Notes under the pieces: generated by a model
The model's input: the letters and a program-made list of their open reading frames with translations, nothing else
What the model was told of the DNA's origin: nothing
Database searches by the model: none
Position numbers and translations under genes: made by a program
Shown here: one piece after another, positions 18,758 to 27,504 of the stretch
Position numbering within the stretch: the first letter of the stretch is position 1
Layout: each line of letters begins with the position of its first letter
Assembly (NCBI GenBank): GCA_003550305.1
Contig: QKYT01000195.1
Coordinates: 73,922-101,425 of the forward strand
Origin: Glomus cerebriforme
Lineage: Eukaryota > Glomeromycota > Glomeromycetes > Glomerales > Glomeraceae
Reading direction: 5' to 3'
DNA length: 27,504 nucleotides

Positions 18758-19599
18758 AAGTCAAATTTTACAAAAGTTTAACTTTGTTAAATGTAAATAT
18801 GTTATGCATCAGGTGTCAACTAGCAGCTGACGTGCTCAGCCCAAATAGCTCATAATTTAAGCCGGTCGATGTCTGACATGAATTTGATGCAATTTTATGG
18901 TCTCAATTATTAGTTATTTTTAAATAATGAATAATAATGGATTTTACTGCTTAGTGATTAATACATTTAATTAAAATAACAAAGCTATATATATTATATG
19001 ACTTATTTTAATATTTTAGCGCAGTAATATTGAATGTTGCATGAATTCATTTATTTACAGTTTAAACTTTAAAGTTCCTAACTTTATAACAATTGTAATA
19101 TATATAATATATATAAATTTAATTAATTTTTTGAAAGCATTTTTTATTATTAGTATTTATTTTTATCATTATATTTACTAGGTTATTTAAGAAATTACAT
19201 GATGAAGGTTTTTTTAGATAAAAAAGATATTGCATTATCAGCCTCATGTGATGGCTTTTAGCTATTTAAGTAGAAAACAGATGACTGTTGGGTTATTTTA
19301 TTTATTAATAATAATCTTTACCCAAGTCTTCATGTTAAAAGGATGATAACTATAATAATTTCTGAACCATATTCCCCTAAGGATTTCAATTTATTGTCTT
19401 AGTCTCTTCACCACAGACTACCACTACTTTGAGCTGTAAATAAGAATTGCTTAAGGAAGATACCTCGCTTTGTGCATTGATTAATAAGTCCATTCATGAT
19501 ATGTATAAAATAGTGGGAAGAGAGTGAGAATTTTTCTAACTGGTCATTGTATTGTAGATTTTAATTTTGTAGTTAGCCCGAAATAGACTAAGAGCTTTA
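18758..19599. other. Intergenic, nothing recognised
   Basis: AT-rich with a TATATA-rich patch near 19100. AGCGCAGTAATATTGAAT near 19018 resembles a segment near 1538, but too little is shared to name an element. Confidence 0.4.
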
Positions 19600-20990
19600 A
19601 GTAGACTGTAAATATCAATGACACAACTCTTGAAGATCTTAAAGAAAATATACATGAAATGGAGAAATCACTAGCTCTCAAGAACAATTTTGCAGTATTA
19701 AAGTTAATGAGTAATAGAAAAAGTAAAATATTCATCTCAGGATGATTAAGATCTTTGCAAAGTGCTCGTATCAAAGAAGAATTTCAAGTTTATTATGTTC
19801 ATCGAGATGCCATCAAAACTATTTAGCAAATGAACTTTTCTGAAGGTGTGTGAACTTTATGGACTTAATGATAATCTAAATCCTGACATTAATATGTACG
19901 CTATTTTTTAATATAATTCTGCTAATCTAAATAGCAAAAAGTCCAAAGTTATGGTTAAGCATCTAATGATTAAGTTGAACCTTCATAAAAAGATTACCCC
20001 ATTGACATTGGTATATGAGGTGATAAAATCTATCTATTTGTACTGTTACTTAGTCAGCGATATGTTATTGTACAAGAAAAACTTCAAAATAATCCAGAAA
20101 AACTCATCAAGGGTCATAATAGGCAAGAAAACCTCAAATTGACAATAGAGTATCATTTAACCAGAAGGATAGTAGGATTAGTTGACAAGTCAAGGTCAAA
20201 AAAAATAATATTAAACAGGACTTCATTCAAGCTACTATGCAGATGGAATCGACCTTAACATGTCATAAATGCAAAGCTAATGAAATCAATGATAAATATG
20301 ATATGGATAAAGTGTGGATATTGTAACAGATGTGGAAAAAATGGTACTTTATGGAATGTATGCTTGATGAGAAGAGAAAGCCATCGTTTAAGCTGTTAGA
20401 ATCAGTGATTGTTGAGTACAATGATGAGAATATGCAAATCAAGGTGAAAAAAGTTCTCAATCATAATGTTTGGTTGTTGGATGAGACGCAAAAGCTGGAC
20501 TCATCTTTTGGAACATAGTAATGTAGTAACATAGTAATATCATATATTACAGGCTACGATTTTTCACATATATTAATAAAAATTTTTCTTAGCAAATGTT
20601 GCTAATAATGTCAAGTGATTTTTTCAATTTTAAATATGAGCATAAATAATATTATATTTGCAGGCATGCAATCAGAAATGGATTTATTGAGGCCTTTCAA
20701 AAAATATTTTTTTTTGGGAGAAAAAGCTTTCCATTATTTCCTTATCTTAATATTAGAAAATATTTCACAAAGAAAACAGTTAGTTTCATTATTTCATACA
20801 GAAGCTATGCTTTAAGGAGGGATTAAGGCATGCCAAGCTCAAGGCTAGAATTGAGGAGCTAGAAAAAAATAATACTAGAGACCTCAGTCAGGAAAAGGTT
20901 CGAATGTGGCCCAATATCAGATGAATCAGATGATGGATATGATGGAGGGTAATATTATGGAGACAAAAGATATGAAAAAAAAGTTTCATC
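19600..20990 (+). pseudogene. Frameshifted zinc-binding gene remnant, family unknown
   Basis: Coding-like plus-strand pieces occur in order but in changing frames. They are TLEDLKENIHEMEKSLALKN (about 19625), VIVQEKLQNNPEKLIKGHNR running into NLKLTIEYHLTRRIVGLVDK (about 20065-20190), FIQATMQMESTLTCHKCKAN (about 20224-20283), CGYCNRCGKNGTLWN one frame over (about 20314), then the open frame 20330-20518 with KPSFKLLESVIVEYNDENMQ, and finally HAKLKARIEELEKNNTRDLS (about 20833). The CxxC of CHKC with the CxxC pairs of CGYCNRC suggests a zinc ribbon, followed by a separate coiled-coil piece. At least three shifts and several stops make it non-functional. Whether it is one gene or two adjacent relics is not resolved. 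The coiled-coil style resembles Rhizophagus lineage-specific proteins. Confidence 0.5.
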
Positions 20991-21358
20991 AATAATGAGT
21001 CTGATTATCTCACCAGTATCTGCCTAGAAGGAATTTCAGTATCGATATAGTCTGCAGTACAGAATTATTGTAGCCCTTGAACACCATCATTTTTTCATTC
21101 ATTTTTATAATAAAAAGTTATAATTTGCAAATATAAATTTTATTTATTTGTTGGATAAAAATGCAGGAAGAATAAGCTTACATGTGCAGAAATAAAAAAG
21201 TAAGAAAAATGAAGTTAGAATAGTATGATATGTCTAAACTAATGAAAATATGTTGATGTGTGAATCAGATATACAAATATTGTGTTTCTACAGCAGTGTT
21301 GAATTTATTATATTAAGAAATAAGTAATGTCTAAAAAGTTAAAAAAAAAAATTTCTTC
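20991..21358. other. Spacer downstream of the 180-aa gene
   Basis: No frame of interest. On the minus strand AATAAA lies near 21313, about 45 bp past the stop of the gene at 21359-21901, and could be its polyadenylation signal. Confidence 0.35.
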
Positions 21359-21901
21359 TTATTTGTCCCAGGCATTAAGAGCGTTAAAAACCTTTTGTAA
21401 AGGTTCCTTTAAAACTAACATGTCTTTGGGAAAAGATGCTTTAAGTTTAAGTTCCGCTTGTTTTCGAGTTTGCCGTTTATCCATATGGAATTCATGGTTG
21501 CTTTTATTTTTCATCCATATCAACAGTTCATATTCATAGATTGACATGTTAACTTCTTTTAAAACGTTTTTCAATTGTGAAATAGGTTCTTTTTCCACTT
21601 CAGCGTAATTCATCTTTTCATCCACAACTTTCTTATAGACGGCTAATTTTACCATTGTCCATATTTTTGGTTCTAATTTTGTTTTTAAAACAAGATTAAA
21701 ATACATGATCCAGTCACGATAATCACTTAAGGCATTTTTATTTTCTAATGTATTTAATAATTGATCCATTAGAATCAAAATATCCTTAGTAATAGAGTTC
21801 TGTTCTTTCATTATTTCAACTAATTGTTTTGCATTATTCTTTAGGTCAACTATATCACTTGCAAAATCATCCGGTATTTCTTCAAAAATATTCTCTTCCA
21901 T
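21359..21901 (-). CDS. Hypothetical 180-residue protein, charged and largely helical
   Basis: Uninterrupted frame from ATG 21901 to TAA 21359. I do not recognise the family. The sequence is hydrophilic, with an acidic start (MEENIFEEIPDDFASDIVDL), an amphipathic, possibly coiled-coil stretch at about 18-55 (KNNAKQLVEIMKEQNSITKD and following), a Trp-containing middle (DYRDWIMYFNLVL, W-T-M-V-K-L) and a basic C-terminal third (HMDKRQTRKQAELKLKASFP). There is no signal peptide or membrane segment. Its composition is balanced, unlike chance frames here, and its local base composition is less AT-rich than the flanks, so a real gene is likely. A 70-codon frame on the other strand is its shadow. It has no co-oriented neighbour within 2 kb that suggests a pathway. 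Confidence 0.75.
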   Translation of the reverse strand: MEENIFEEIPDDFASDIVDLKNNAKQLVEIMKEQNSITKDILILMDQLLNTLENKNALSDYRDWIMYFNLVLKTKLEPKIWTMVKLAVYKKVVDEKMNYAEVEKEPISQLKNVLKEVNMSIYEYELLIWMKNKSNHEFHMDKRQTRKQAELKLKASFPKDMLVLKEPLQKVFNALNAWDK

Positions 21902-22348
21902 TTTTTCCAGTAGACTTTCATTCTCTTTACTTCTTATTAATAAAGGTTAATATCCATAGCTTTTAAGCGAAAATTATTTAGTGTGTATTTACTATACTCA
22001 CTATACTCATAAGGATTATATATTATTTGGTAGGTTGATTACGTGATACTACAAATTACTATATATTATATAAAGTAAATGGTGTATTAGTCATGATATA
22101 TAGACTGATTTTTTGGTCATAGCCTATGATGTAAGTTATGCAAGTAAGCTTAGACTTTTGATTTGTTGATCTAATCACAATAAATAGTAACTAATAATTT
22201 ATTTAATTTTTTTTATTAAACATTTTTTTTTTTTTGAGAAATTACGTAACCTTTTTTAATATTTTCCCACACTTGACTTTTGAAAAATAGTTTTATTATA
22301 GATAAATATTAAATTTTAAATAATAAAATAAAATGTAAAGTTATACCA
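21902..22348. other. Upstream region of the 180-aa gene
   Basis: AT-rich. GATTACGTGAT at 22037-22047, about 140 bp upstream of the start codon, shares ACGTGATT-type sequence with the palindrome at 22879-22896. No other feature. Confidence 0.35.
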
Positions 22349-22690
22349 TTACAAAAACATTCATAATTTAATAAAATATTTAATGAAATTATTACCCATA
22401 CTGCTGAAAAATTTTATTTAACTTTCCTGTTTCATTTAACCAAATTATTAAAGTTACATAAAGTAGAGAAAACAAATGTGTGAAAACAGTAGTTTCATTA
22501 TAAAAATGCTTATAATTTCATGAATACTTTGATGAATACCTAAGCAAACTTAATGAAATTAATATCGGAGTAATTCAATACCTGTTGAATAGCTTTATTT
22601 AATCTTCCAGATATATTTCATTTAACCAAAATGTTAAAATTACGTTGTGAAGTGAAAAACAAATACGCGCGGCACAATAATTTCAACCAA
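22349..22690. repeat. Diverged tandem duplication, non-coding
   Basis: Unit 1 starts at 22349 (TTACAAAAACATTCATAATTT) and unit 2 at 22498 (TTATAAAAATGCTTATAATTT). The later anchor TTTCATTTAACCAAA occurs at about 22430 and 22616 and is followed in both by AAAGT/AAAAT-TACNT-A--G--GA-AA-ACAAAT. An indel of about 37 bp separates the two units. A third, weaker start may lie near 22697. Confidence 0.55.
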
Positions 22691-22878
22691 AAACGCGTTT
22701 ATTATAAAATTACCCATAGTTTATGCATCTAAGAACATTTTTAATGTTTATTACTATAAACTTTTAAAAATATTTTAAAGAGTGAAAAAATGCGTAATTA
22801 TTAAAATAAATAGGGTAAAAGGCCTGAATTCTGGTGGTCTAGGATAAATGACCCTTATCAAATTAGCCAAACTACATT

Positions 22879-22896
22879 ACGTGATTGTAATCACGT
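22879..22896. promoter_or_regulatory. Near-perfect palindrome ACGTGATT-GT-AATCACGT
   Basis: Two 8-bp half sites with a 2-bp spacer, a symmetry typical of dimeric DNA-binding protein sites. ACGTGAT recurs at 22041. It could equally be chance or the end of a worn element. Confidence 0.3.
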
Positions 22897-24112
22897 GAAA
22901 ATTTCTAATATCTACCACAATTTCCTCTTTTTTTTTATGTTTTTTATACTCCATTCATGAGATTTTGTACTTAATATGGGCAAATTTGAACTTCATAATT
23001 CTCTGATCTTTCTCTGATCTTCACCATTTCATATTTTTTCCCCTTTTTATTTCTTTTCGTTTAGAGATAGTATGGTTTCTTGGAAGTTTGATAAATCTAC
23101 GTGTTAAGTTTTAGTGTTTCAGTTCATTATTTTCAATTTTTTCTTTGTTCAAAATTATGATCATTCGGATAGATTTAAATTTTATTATTCTAAAATATAT
23201 GTTGTACATAAAACAAACAAATAAACAATTACTATATTAAAGCAAAAATATCTATGCAAATATAGAAAACTAATAATTGAATATTATTCCTTTTTTCTTA
23301 AATTTTAGTATGAAATTGTGTATCATNGTTTATATTTTTTTTGTCCCTTCTTTTATTAAATTTTCCTTTCATAAAATTANTACTAGATAATTAAAATGTT
23401 TTTTAATTAAAGATTATGGATATATCTCAAATATATAATCTAAATGTTGCTTTGATGTATTGCAGATATTGAAACACAGATTTTTAATATGGAACGAAAA
23501 GAATCTGAGAATGAGGTAACAGTTGATAATGCGAAGATTTTGATATAAAGTCATTAATAGCATTTGTTAACATTTTGTAAACTTTATTAAAATTATTATT
23601 TTAGCATATTTGAAGTATTAAAAAGGATTAGTCATTTCATATAATTATATATCNCAATATTTTCTTTCACCAAGTGTATTATTATTAATTTTTAAGTTTC
23701 TTGAATTTGTCAAAGAATTTCCAAATAATTTAGAATAAATATCTAACATAAGCTACGGGTAATTATTAGAGTATTTCTTCAGATTACGCAGAATTTAGAA
23801 TTTTTTTTTCAGAAAAATACATGATTATGAAGTCTGTGCGAAATAATTGTCCGATTTTTAAAAGATCCGATTTGTCAACTTTTAAACATTAAATTATTTA
23901 ATTAATGAAATTTTATAAATCTAATATTTTTTTGTGACATTATTACATCAACTTTATTAAAGAGGAGAGAGAGAAAGATCGGAATTAAATAATTCTATAC
24001 TAGATTGTCATAAACGTTATCTTTTTTTAGTATTCCAAATGTTTTTGAGATCATTAGGTAAACGGAATTTACTATAAATTTTTTGAATTTCTAGTTGTAA
24101 TATACTGTATTT
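22897..24112. other. Intergenic with one exon-like scrap
   Basis: Mostly AT-rich sequence with four undetermined bases nearby. One short piece, from 23466 after ATTGCAG to about 23514 before GTAACA, reads DIETQIFNMERKESENE between plausible splice sites. It could be a terminal exon scrap of a larger lost gene, but it has no partner exon in view. Confidence 0.3.
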
Positions 24113-24333
24113 TCATCGAATCATGTTATGATTTTGATTTTTCATAATCCAATCATATACATAATTTTTCTCTTCTTCTGTGATAGGTTCATGGTTAACT
24201 TGATTAACAAAACAGAAATAACAAAAAGAAATTAGTTCATTTTTTTTTTTTTTTGTTGAAATTATAATGATATGATTAACTTACCAAATGGCTCTATATA
24301 ATTCTTCATCTTATTTATTTCATAATCGATCAT
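24113..24333 (-). CDS. Small two-exon candidate gene or fragment, 44 residues
   Basis: Exon 1 is 24333-24285 and exon 2 is 24198-24113. The 86-bp intron runs from GTAAGTT to TTAATCAAG and is phase 1. The spliced product begins MIDYEINKMKNYIEPF and continues VNHEPITEEEKNYVYDWIMK to a TGA. The frame is also open upstream of the ATG for about 30 codons (including an A-run), so the true start may be elsewhere. The PITEEE-x-x-Y-V-Y-D-W pattern resembles the first helix of Myb/SANT-like domains, with acidic residues followed by a conserved Trp. The other helices are absent, so if it belongs to that group it is truncated. Function not assigned. Confidence 0.35.
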
Positions 24334-24429
24334 ATGTATAATATTTTGTTTGAATGGATTATAAAATGTTTGGTAAATGTAATAAAATGGCGAAGAATTT
24401 TTTTTGTTTTTTTTTTTTTTGATGCTTTA

Positions 24430-25400
24430 TGTTTGATAAAAAGTAAGAGAAGAATAAGTCATTTTATACCCAAAAAAATTTAGGGTCAAGATTTTAATGA
24501 GTGTATTTTTAAAAATAATGTAACTCTAATCCTGGTCAAAACAATTCATAAAAATTAAAAAATTATTTTGTTTATTAATAGAAGTATTCTTTAATACATT
24601 TAATAAAAAAAAATAAAAAAAATCTAATATTAACTACTCTATTTGTACCATTTTGTTATATTTTCTTGTATTACTTCATTATTCTTTCCATTTTATTTCT
24701 ACTATTTTATTTCTACTATTATTGTTTATTTTTGTTGATTTTGGTCTTATATTTATTTTTTATATCATTATTATTTTATATTTCTGCTACCTTATTACAT
24801 CTTTTATCCCAACTTTTTTCCACAATTAAGTTATTGGCATCTTTTTTCTAAGCTAGTATACCTTTCTTTATTTATTTATATGTATGTTTTTCTTCAAATT
24901 ATTCTTTCAACCTTATCTCTTATTTGACTTTGTCTTCTTTTCAGAAATTCCTGTTGATTTCTTTATCTGTTACTCATTTCTTTTGTTATTCTTTTAAAGT
25001 CCAACAATTTATTATATTTTTTGTTATCCTTTAATCATTTACCAGATAGCAAATCTTTTCTCTTGCTTAATTTTTGTTATTTATATTATTTTTTTTCTTT
25101 CATTTTCTTTTATTTCTTCTTTCTCTTTNTGCATCTTTTCTGACTTTCTGTTATCTTGAGCTCATCTTCTTTTATTTCTTTGTTGTATTATTTTTTACCC
25201 TGTTTTTAAGGGTTTGATTTTTCAGTTTCAACATGCTGAAATGGTTAATTATCTTGGATACTTCTTTCTTAAAAGTTGTTTCTTAAAGTTGTTCTGCATT
25301 TCTTATTAATCTTTGAAGTAGTATATCTTCTTTTTCTTTTATCTTTTTTGCTGTTTGTTGGTATCTCCCCGTCACTAATCTTCAATATTGCTTCATAAAT
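24430..25400 (-). other. Long pyrimidine-rich tract (purine-rich on the minus strand), possible Lys/Glu-rich coding relic
   Basis: The plus strand is dominated by T and C for nearly 1 kb (TTTATTTCTTC-type words). On the minus strand this gives Lys/Glu/Arg-rich broken frames, for example EDILLQRLIRNAEQL near 25320-25275, with many stops. It leads directly into dispersed repeat copy 3, in the position held by the decayed coding elements at copies 1 and 2, though I see no clear DNA match to those. A 61-codon hydrophobic plus-strand frame (24666-24851) is a composition artefact. Confidence 0.35.
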
Positions 25401-25404
25401 ATAA

Positions 25405-25720
25405 GTATTAGGAAACGAAAAGGGAATTCTAATCTAAACCAAACCGCAGATAGGAGATATTCGACTATCTAACCGGTCTTTCCTTGCCTGATACGAGGAA
25501 GACCTCTATATACAGTATAAGGAAGAGAAGAGGAAGTTTAAAGGAATTTTAAAAAAAATAAACCAGCTAGATAGGAAATACTATCTGCTGGACCCTCCTT
25601 GCCTGATACGAGGAAGACCTCTATATACAGTATAAGGAAAGATAAAAGAAGGAATTTAAAGGAGTAGTTTATTTTAAGAGGTTATAGAGAGTAAATAAAA
25701 TTATAGAGAGAAAAGAGTTT
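25405..25720 (+). repeat. Dispersed structured repeat, copy 3, with internal tandem duplication
   Basis: Contains two units. A 43-bp block beginning CCTTGCCTGATACGAGGAAG is identical at 25482-25524 and 25597-25639 (period 115 bp). Each block is preceded by a stem-loop: AGATAG/CTATCT with outer ACCG/CGGT in the first, and CCAGC-T-AGATAG/CTATCTGCTGG in the second (25563-25591). A purine-rich tail with ATAAAATTATAGAG follows, as in copy 1. Non-coding. Confidence 0.8.
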
Positions 25721-26154
25721 AAGAGTTTAGTTTAGATTTAGAGAAATTTGTTTTTTTAAAAAAAAAAATAGGTATTTATAAATTTTTTTTTTTACTTTTG
25801 TAAATTTACAAAGGATATGTCATTGCAACTAATTATGAAGTTTTATTATTAATTATGTTATGTACTACTTAATTTATTACTATTTTTAATCATGGGCTAA
25901 TGTGCTAGCCAAGTAAAGTATAATTGTACATGAGTCACAATTCATATTTTTTACGCGTTGCATATTAGATCATAGTTTTTCACATAGCCACTTATTATTA
26001 ACTATTAAATTATCTAATGATTGTTAAATAATTCATTTTATATTTTGTGTGACAATCAATATTATAAAGTGTACTATGTAAGATATGTAACTCAAGTATT
26101 ACTTTACCAAGAAACATTAAATAAAAATTATTTAATATAATATTAAGTGTAAAT
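25721..26154. other. Intergenic, nothing recognised
   Basis: AT-rich spacer between the dispersed repeat and the kinase relic. No support for any feature. Confidence 0.4.
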
Positions 26155-26640
26155 ATGCAAAGGATTTGGACTAAAAATTTCTGAAGATACTCCAAAATTA
26201 GATNCAAATTTAATTATNAAATGTTGGGANNCAAAAGCAGATAATAGATCAACTGTTAAAGAATTATATCAAATATTAAATAAATGGAATAATAAAATTA
26301 TTTATTAATAAAAAGATATTGGTATCTATTCTCAATAGAAGAATATGAAAACATTAGAAAAAACAAGTTAAAGCGAAAATAAGACTAAAAATTATAAAAC
26401 TCATTCTCAGATAATATATTAGAGTTGACTTTTAAATTTCAAGAACCAATAAATTCTTCAGATTTATCATCCTTTCAATTGAATTCAGGTAATGTTCAAT
26501 TTTTAGTTAAATAAAATTATTTTATTTACAACAAATAATTCATTATCCATTTTGTATTTCTATAGATGAACATCGAAAATCAGAAAAAACTTTTGTATAC
26601 ATAATAATAATTTATTTATGCTTCTAATAAGCAGGTTTGT
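26155..26640 (+). pseudogene. C-terminal fragment of a protein kinase (third of three), with intron
   Basis: From about 26159 the frame reads GFGLKISEDTPKL, then through undetermined bases to a K-C-W, then KADNRSTVKELYQILNKWNN. This is the last kinase subdomain, with Arg-Ser replacing the usual Arg-Pro. The tail continues in shifted frames with SIEEYENIRKNKLK and EPINSSDLSSFQLNS, then a GTAATG donor near 26489 and a CTATAG acceptor near 26565 lead to DEHRKSEKTFVYI. The tail layout (two exons, SSDLSSFQ) is typical of Rhizophagus Tyr-kinase-like genes. The catalytic part is absent, and five undetermined bases prevent a judgement on some frames. Confidence 0.65.
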
Positions 26641-27172
26641 TTTAAAAAAAAGTTTAAAAAAGGATATAAATGAGTGCCTTATATTATGTAAAAAATATTG
26701 ATAATTTAAATGATAAGTCTTAGTTTTACAGTTAAGAAATAATTGCATTCATTATTATATGAAAAATGTTAAAAACATTTATTTTCCTACCTTTTAACAA
26801 ATACAATGATGTTCTTAAAATAAATTTACTTATATTTTCTACAGCCTAATAAATTAGTTGATTCATTTAATTTCACATAAAAAAAATGCTACAGGAATTA
26901 TAAATTTTCTCAATTTTCAAAACTGATAACAAGCACAAATTTATTCAGAATTTTAAAATTTTTTAATGAAAAAAAAAATTACAAATTAAAATCTATAAAT
27001 TATAATAATGACAATAATTTTTTTCTTAAAGTTTTCCCTTGTCAGTTAAATTTTTAGTATTATCTTTATTAATTTTTAATCAAGAAATTTCAGTTTCTAT
27101 AATAATCGCTTTATCTATGACACAATATTATTGAGTTGTATACAAGTAAAATTTTATCAAGAAATTTAATCA
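26641..27172. other. Intergenic, nothing recognised
   Basis: AT-rich with A and T runs and stops in all frames. Confidence 0.4.
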
Positions 27173-27504
27173 ATGAAAAAATTGATTTGGNTATTATTGA
27201 TACCTGAATTATGTCACATAGTTAATGATTTTTCTTGTTTAGTTAAACAACAGATCTACAGGAATTCTAACTTAAACAACACCAAGAAAAAGGATTGGAA
27301 AAAAAAGAATACATCAATTATTACCAAGGATGGAAAATTAATTTTAACTGACAATACAAAGAAAAGAAAGGATTATAAAGAAACCGTATTAAAGAAATTT
27401 AATATCTCACATGATTTAACAAGGTCAAACCTATATTCACCAAGTAAACAATACATAGTAAAAGTAAAAAAAGTTTACTTTCAATATTGGAAAAGAAGAA
27501 AAAA
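27173..27504 (+). CDS. Partial open reading frame running off the right edge, unknown
   Basis: From ATG 27173 the frame is open for 110 codons to the end of the window with no stop. That is unusual here given the AT content. Codon 7 contains an undetermined base. The first 20 residues are hydrophobic (MKKLIW-LLIPELCHIV). The rest is strongly basic, with KKKDWKKKNTSIITKDGKLI, KFNISHDLTRSNLYSPSKQY and KVKKVYFQYWKRRK. An acceptor-like TTTTTCTTGTTTAG ending at 27242 could make this an internal exon with a different start. A second frame also contains a coding-like stretch (KGLEKKEYINYYQGWKINFN), so the correct frame is not certain. I do not recognise a family. Confidence 0.4.
   Translation, partial: MKKLIWXLLIPELCHIVNDFSCLVKQQIYRNSNLNNTKKKDWKKKNTSIITKDGKLILTDNTKKRKDYKETVLKKFNISHDLTRSNLYSPSKQYIVKVKKVYFQYWKRRK

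Noticed and set aside
22349..22690. CRISPR-like array
   Set aside because: Only two diverged units of unequal spacing, and the window is eukaryotic.
24666..24851. 61-codon hydrophobic frame resembling a membrane peptide
   Set aside because: Its Phe/Leu/Tyr content follows from the T-rich tract; no start context or conservation is visible.
25482..25530. Hammerhead ribozyme in the dispersed repeat (CTGATA followed by a hairpin)
   Set aside because: The CUGAUGA core is not complete and no GAAA follows the hairpin in the required place.
26010..26748. Two minus-strand frames (26010-26207 and 26560-26748)
   Set aside because: They are antisense to the kinase relic and its spacer and have chance-like composition.

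Overview
The window looks like nuclear DNA from an arbuscular mycorrhizal fungus, most likely Rhizophagus irregularis or a close Glomeromycotina relative. It is extremely AT-rich, with sparse genes in long low-complexity spacers. Short introns use GTAAGT/GTATGT donors, with TACTAA-like branch sites where I could see them. The families present (Asn/Ile/Leu-rich F-box proteins, HSPA12-like Hsp70s, Tyr-kinase-like C-terminal tails, MULE-type transposase debris) are hugely expanded in that lineage. The species assignment is inference; no search was run.

Only three loci look like intact genes, all on the minus strand: a single-exon F-box/LRR-like protein (7822-9285), a five-exon Hsp70-family protein with an N-terminal coiled coil (14956-17328, reconstructed as 686 aa) and an unrecognised 180-aa protein (21359-21901). 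A 44-aa two-exon candidate (24113-24333, minus) and an open frame running off the right edge (27173-27504) are weaker.

The rest is mostly decay. A MULE-like transposon of about 3.3 kb (about 4208-7512) has recognisable inverted termini. It encloses a zinc-ribbon ORF, transposase pieces with a conserved intron, a protein-kinase C-terminal piece and a minus-strand coding remnant. A 116-bp miniature element (163-278) shares its terminal motif. Other palindromic elements lie at 9422-9501, 11681-11856 and 17405-17700, the last directly upstream of the Hsp70 gene. A dispersed repeat with predicted stem-loops occurs three times (2336-2516, 13258-13440, 25405-25720). Its first two copies lie beside diverged copies of the same decayed coding element (2640-3080 and 12840-13230). 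Gene scraps include three kinase 3' ends (5760-6160, 12030-12385, 26155-26640), one F-box 5' end (18641-18757) and a frameshifted zinc-binding gene (19600-20990).

An assembly gap of 895 N (10638-11532) and scattered single Ns limit interpretation. I see no operon-like or defence-like system, tRNA, rRNA or CRISPR array. The best leads are the structured dispersed repeat, the MULE enclosing a kinase piece, and the Hsp70 protein with its altered nucleotide-binding motif and transposon-bearing upstream region.
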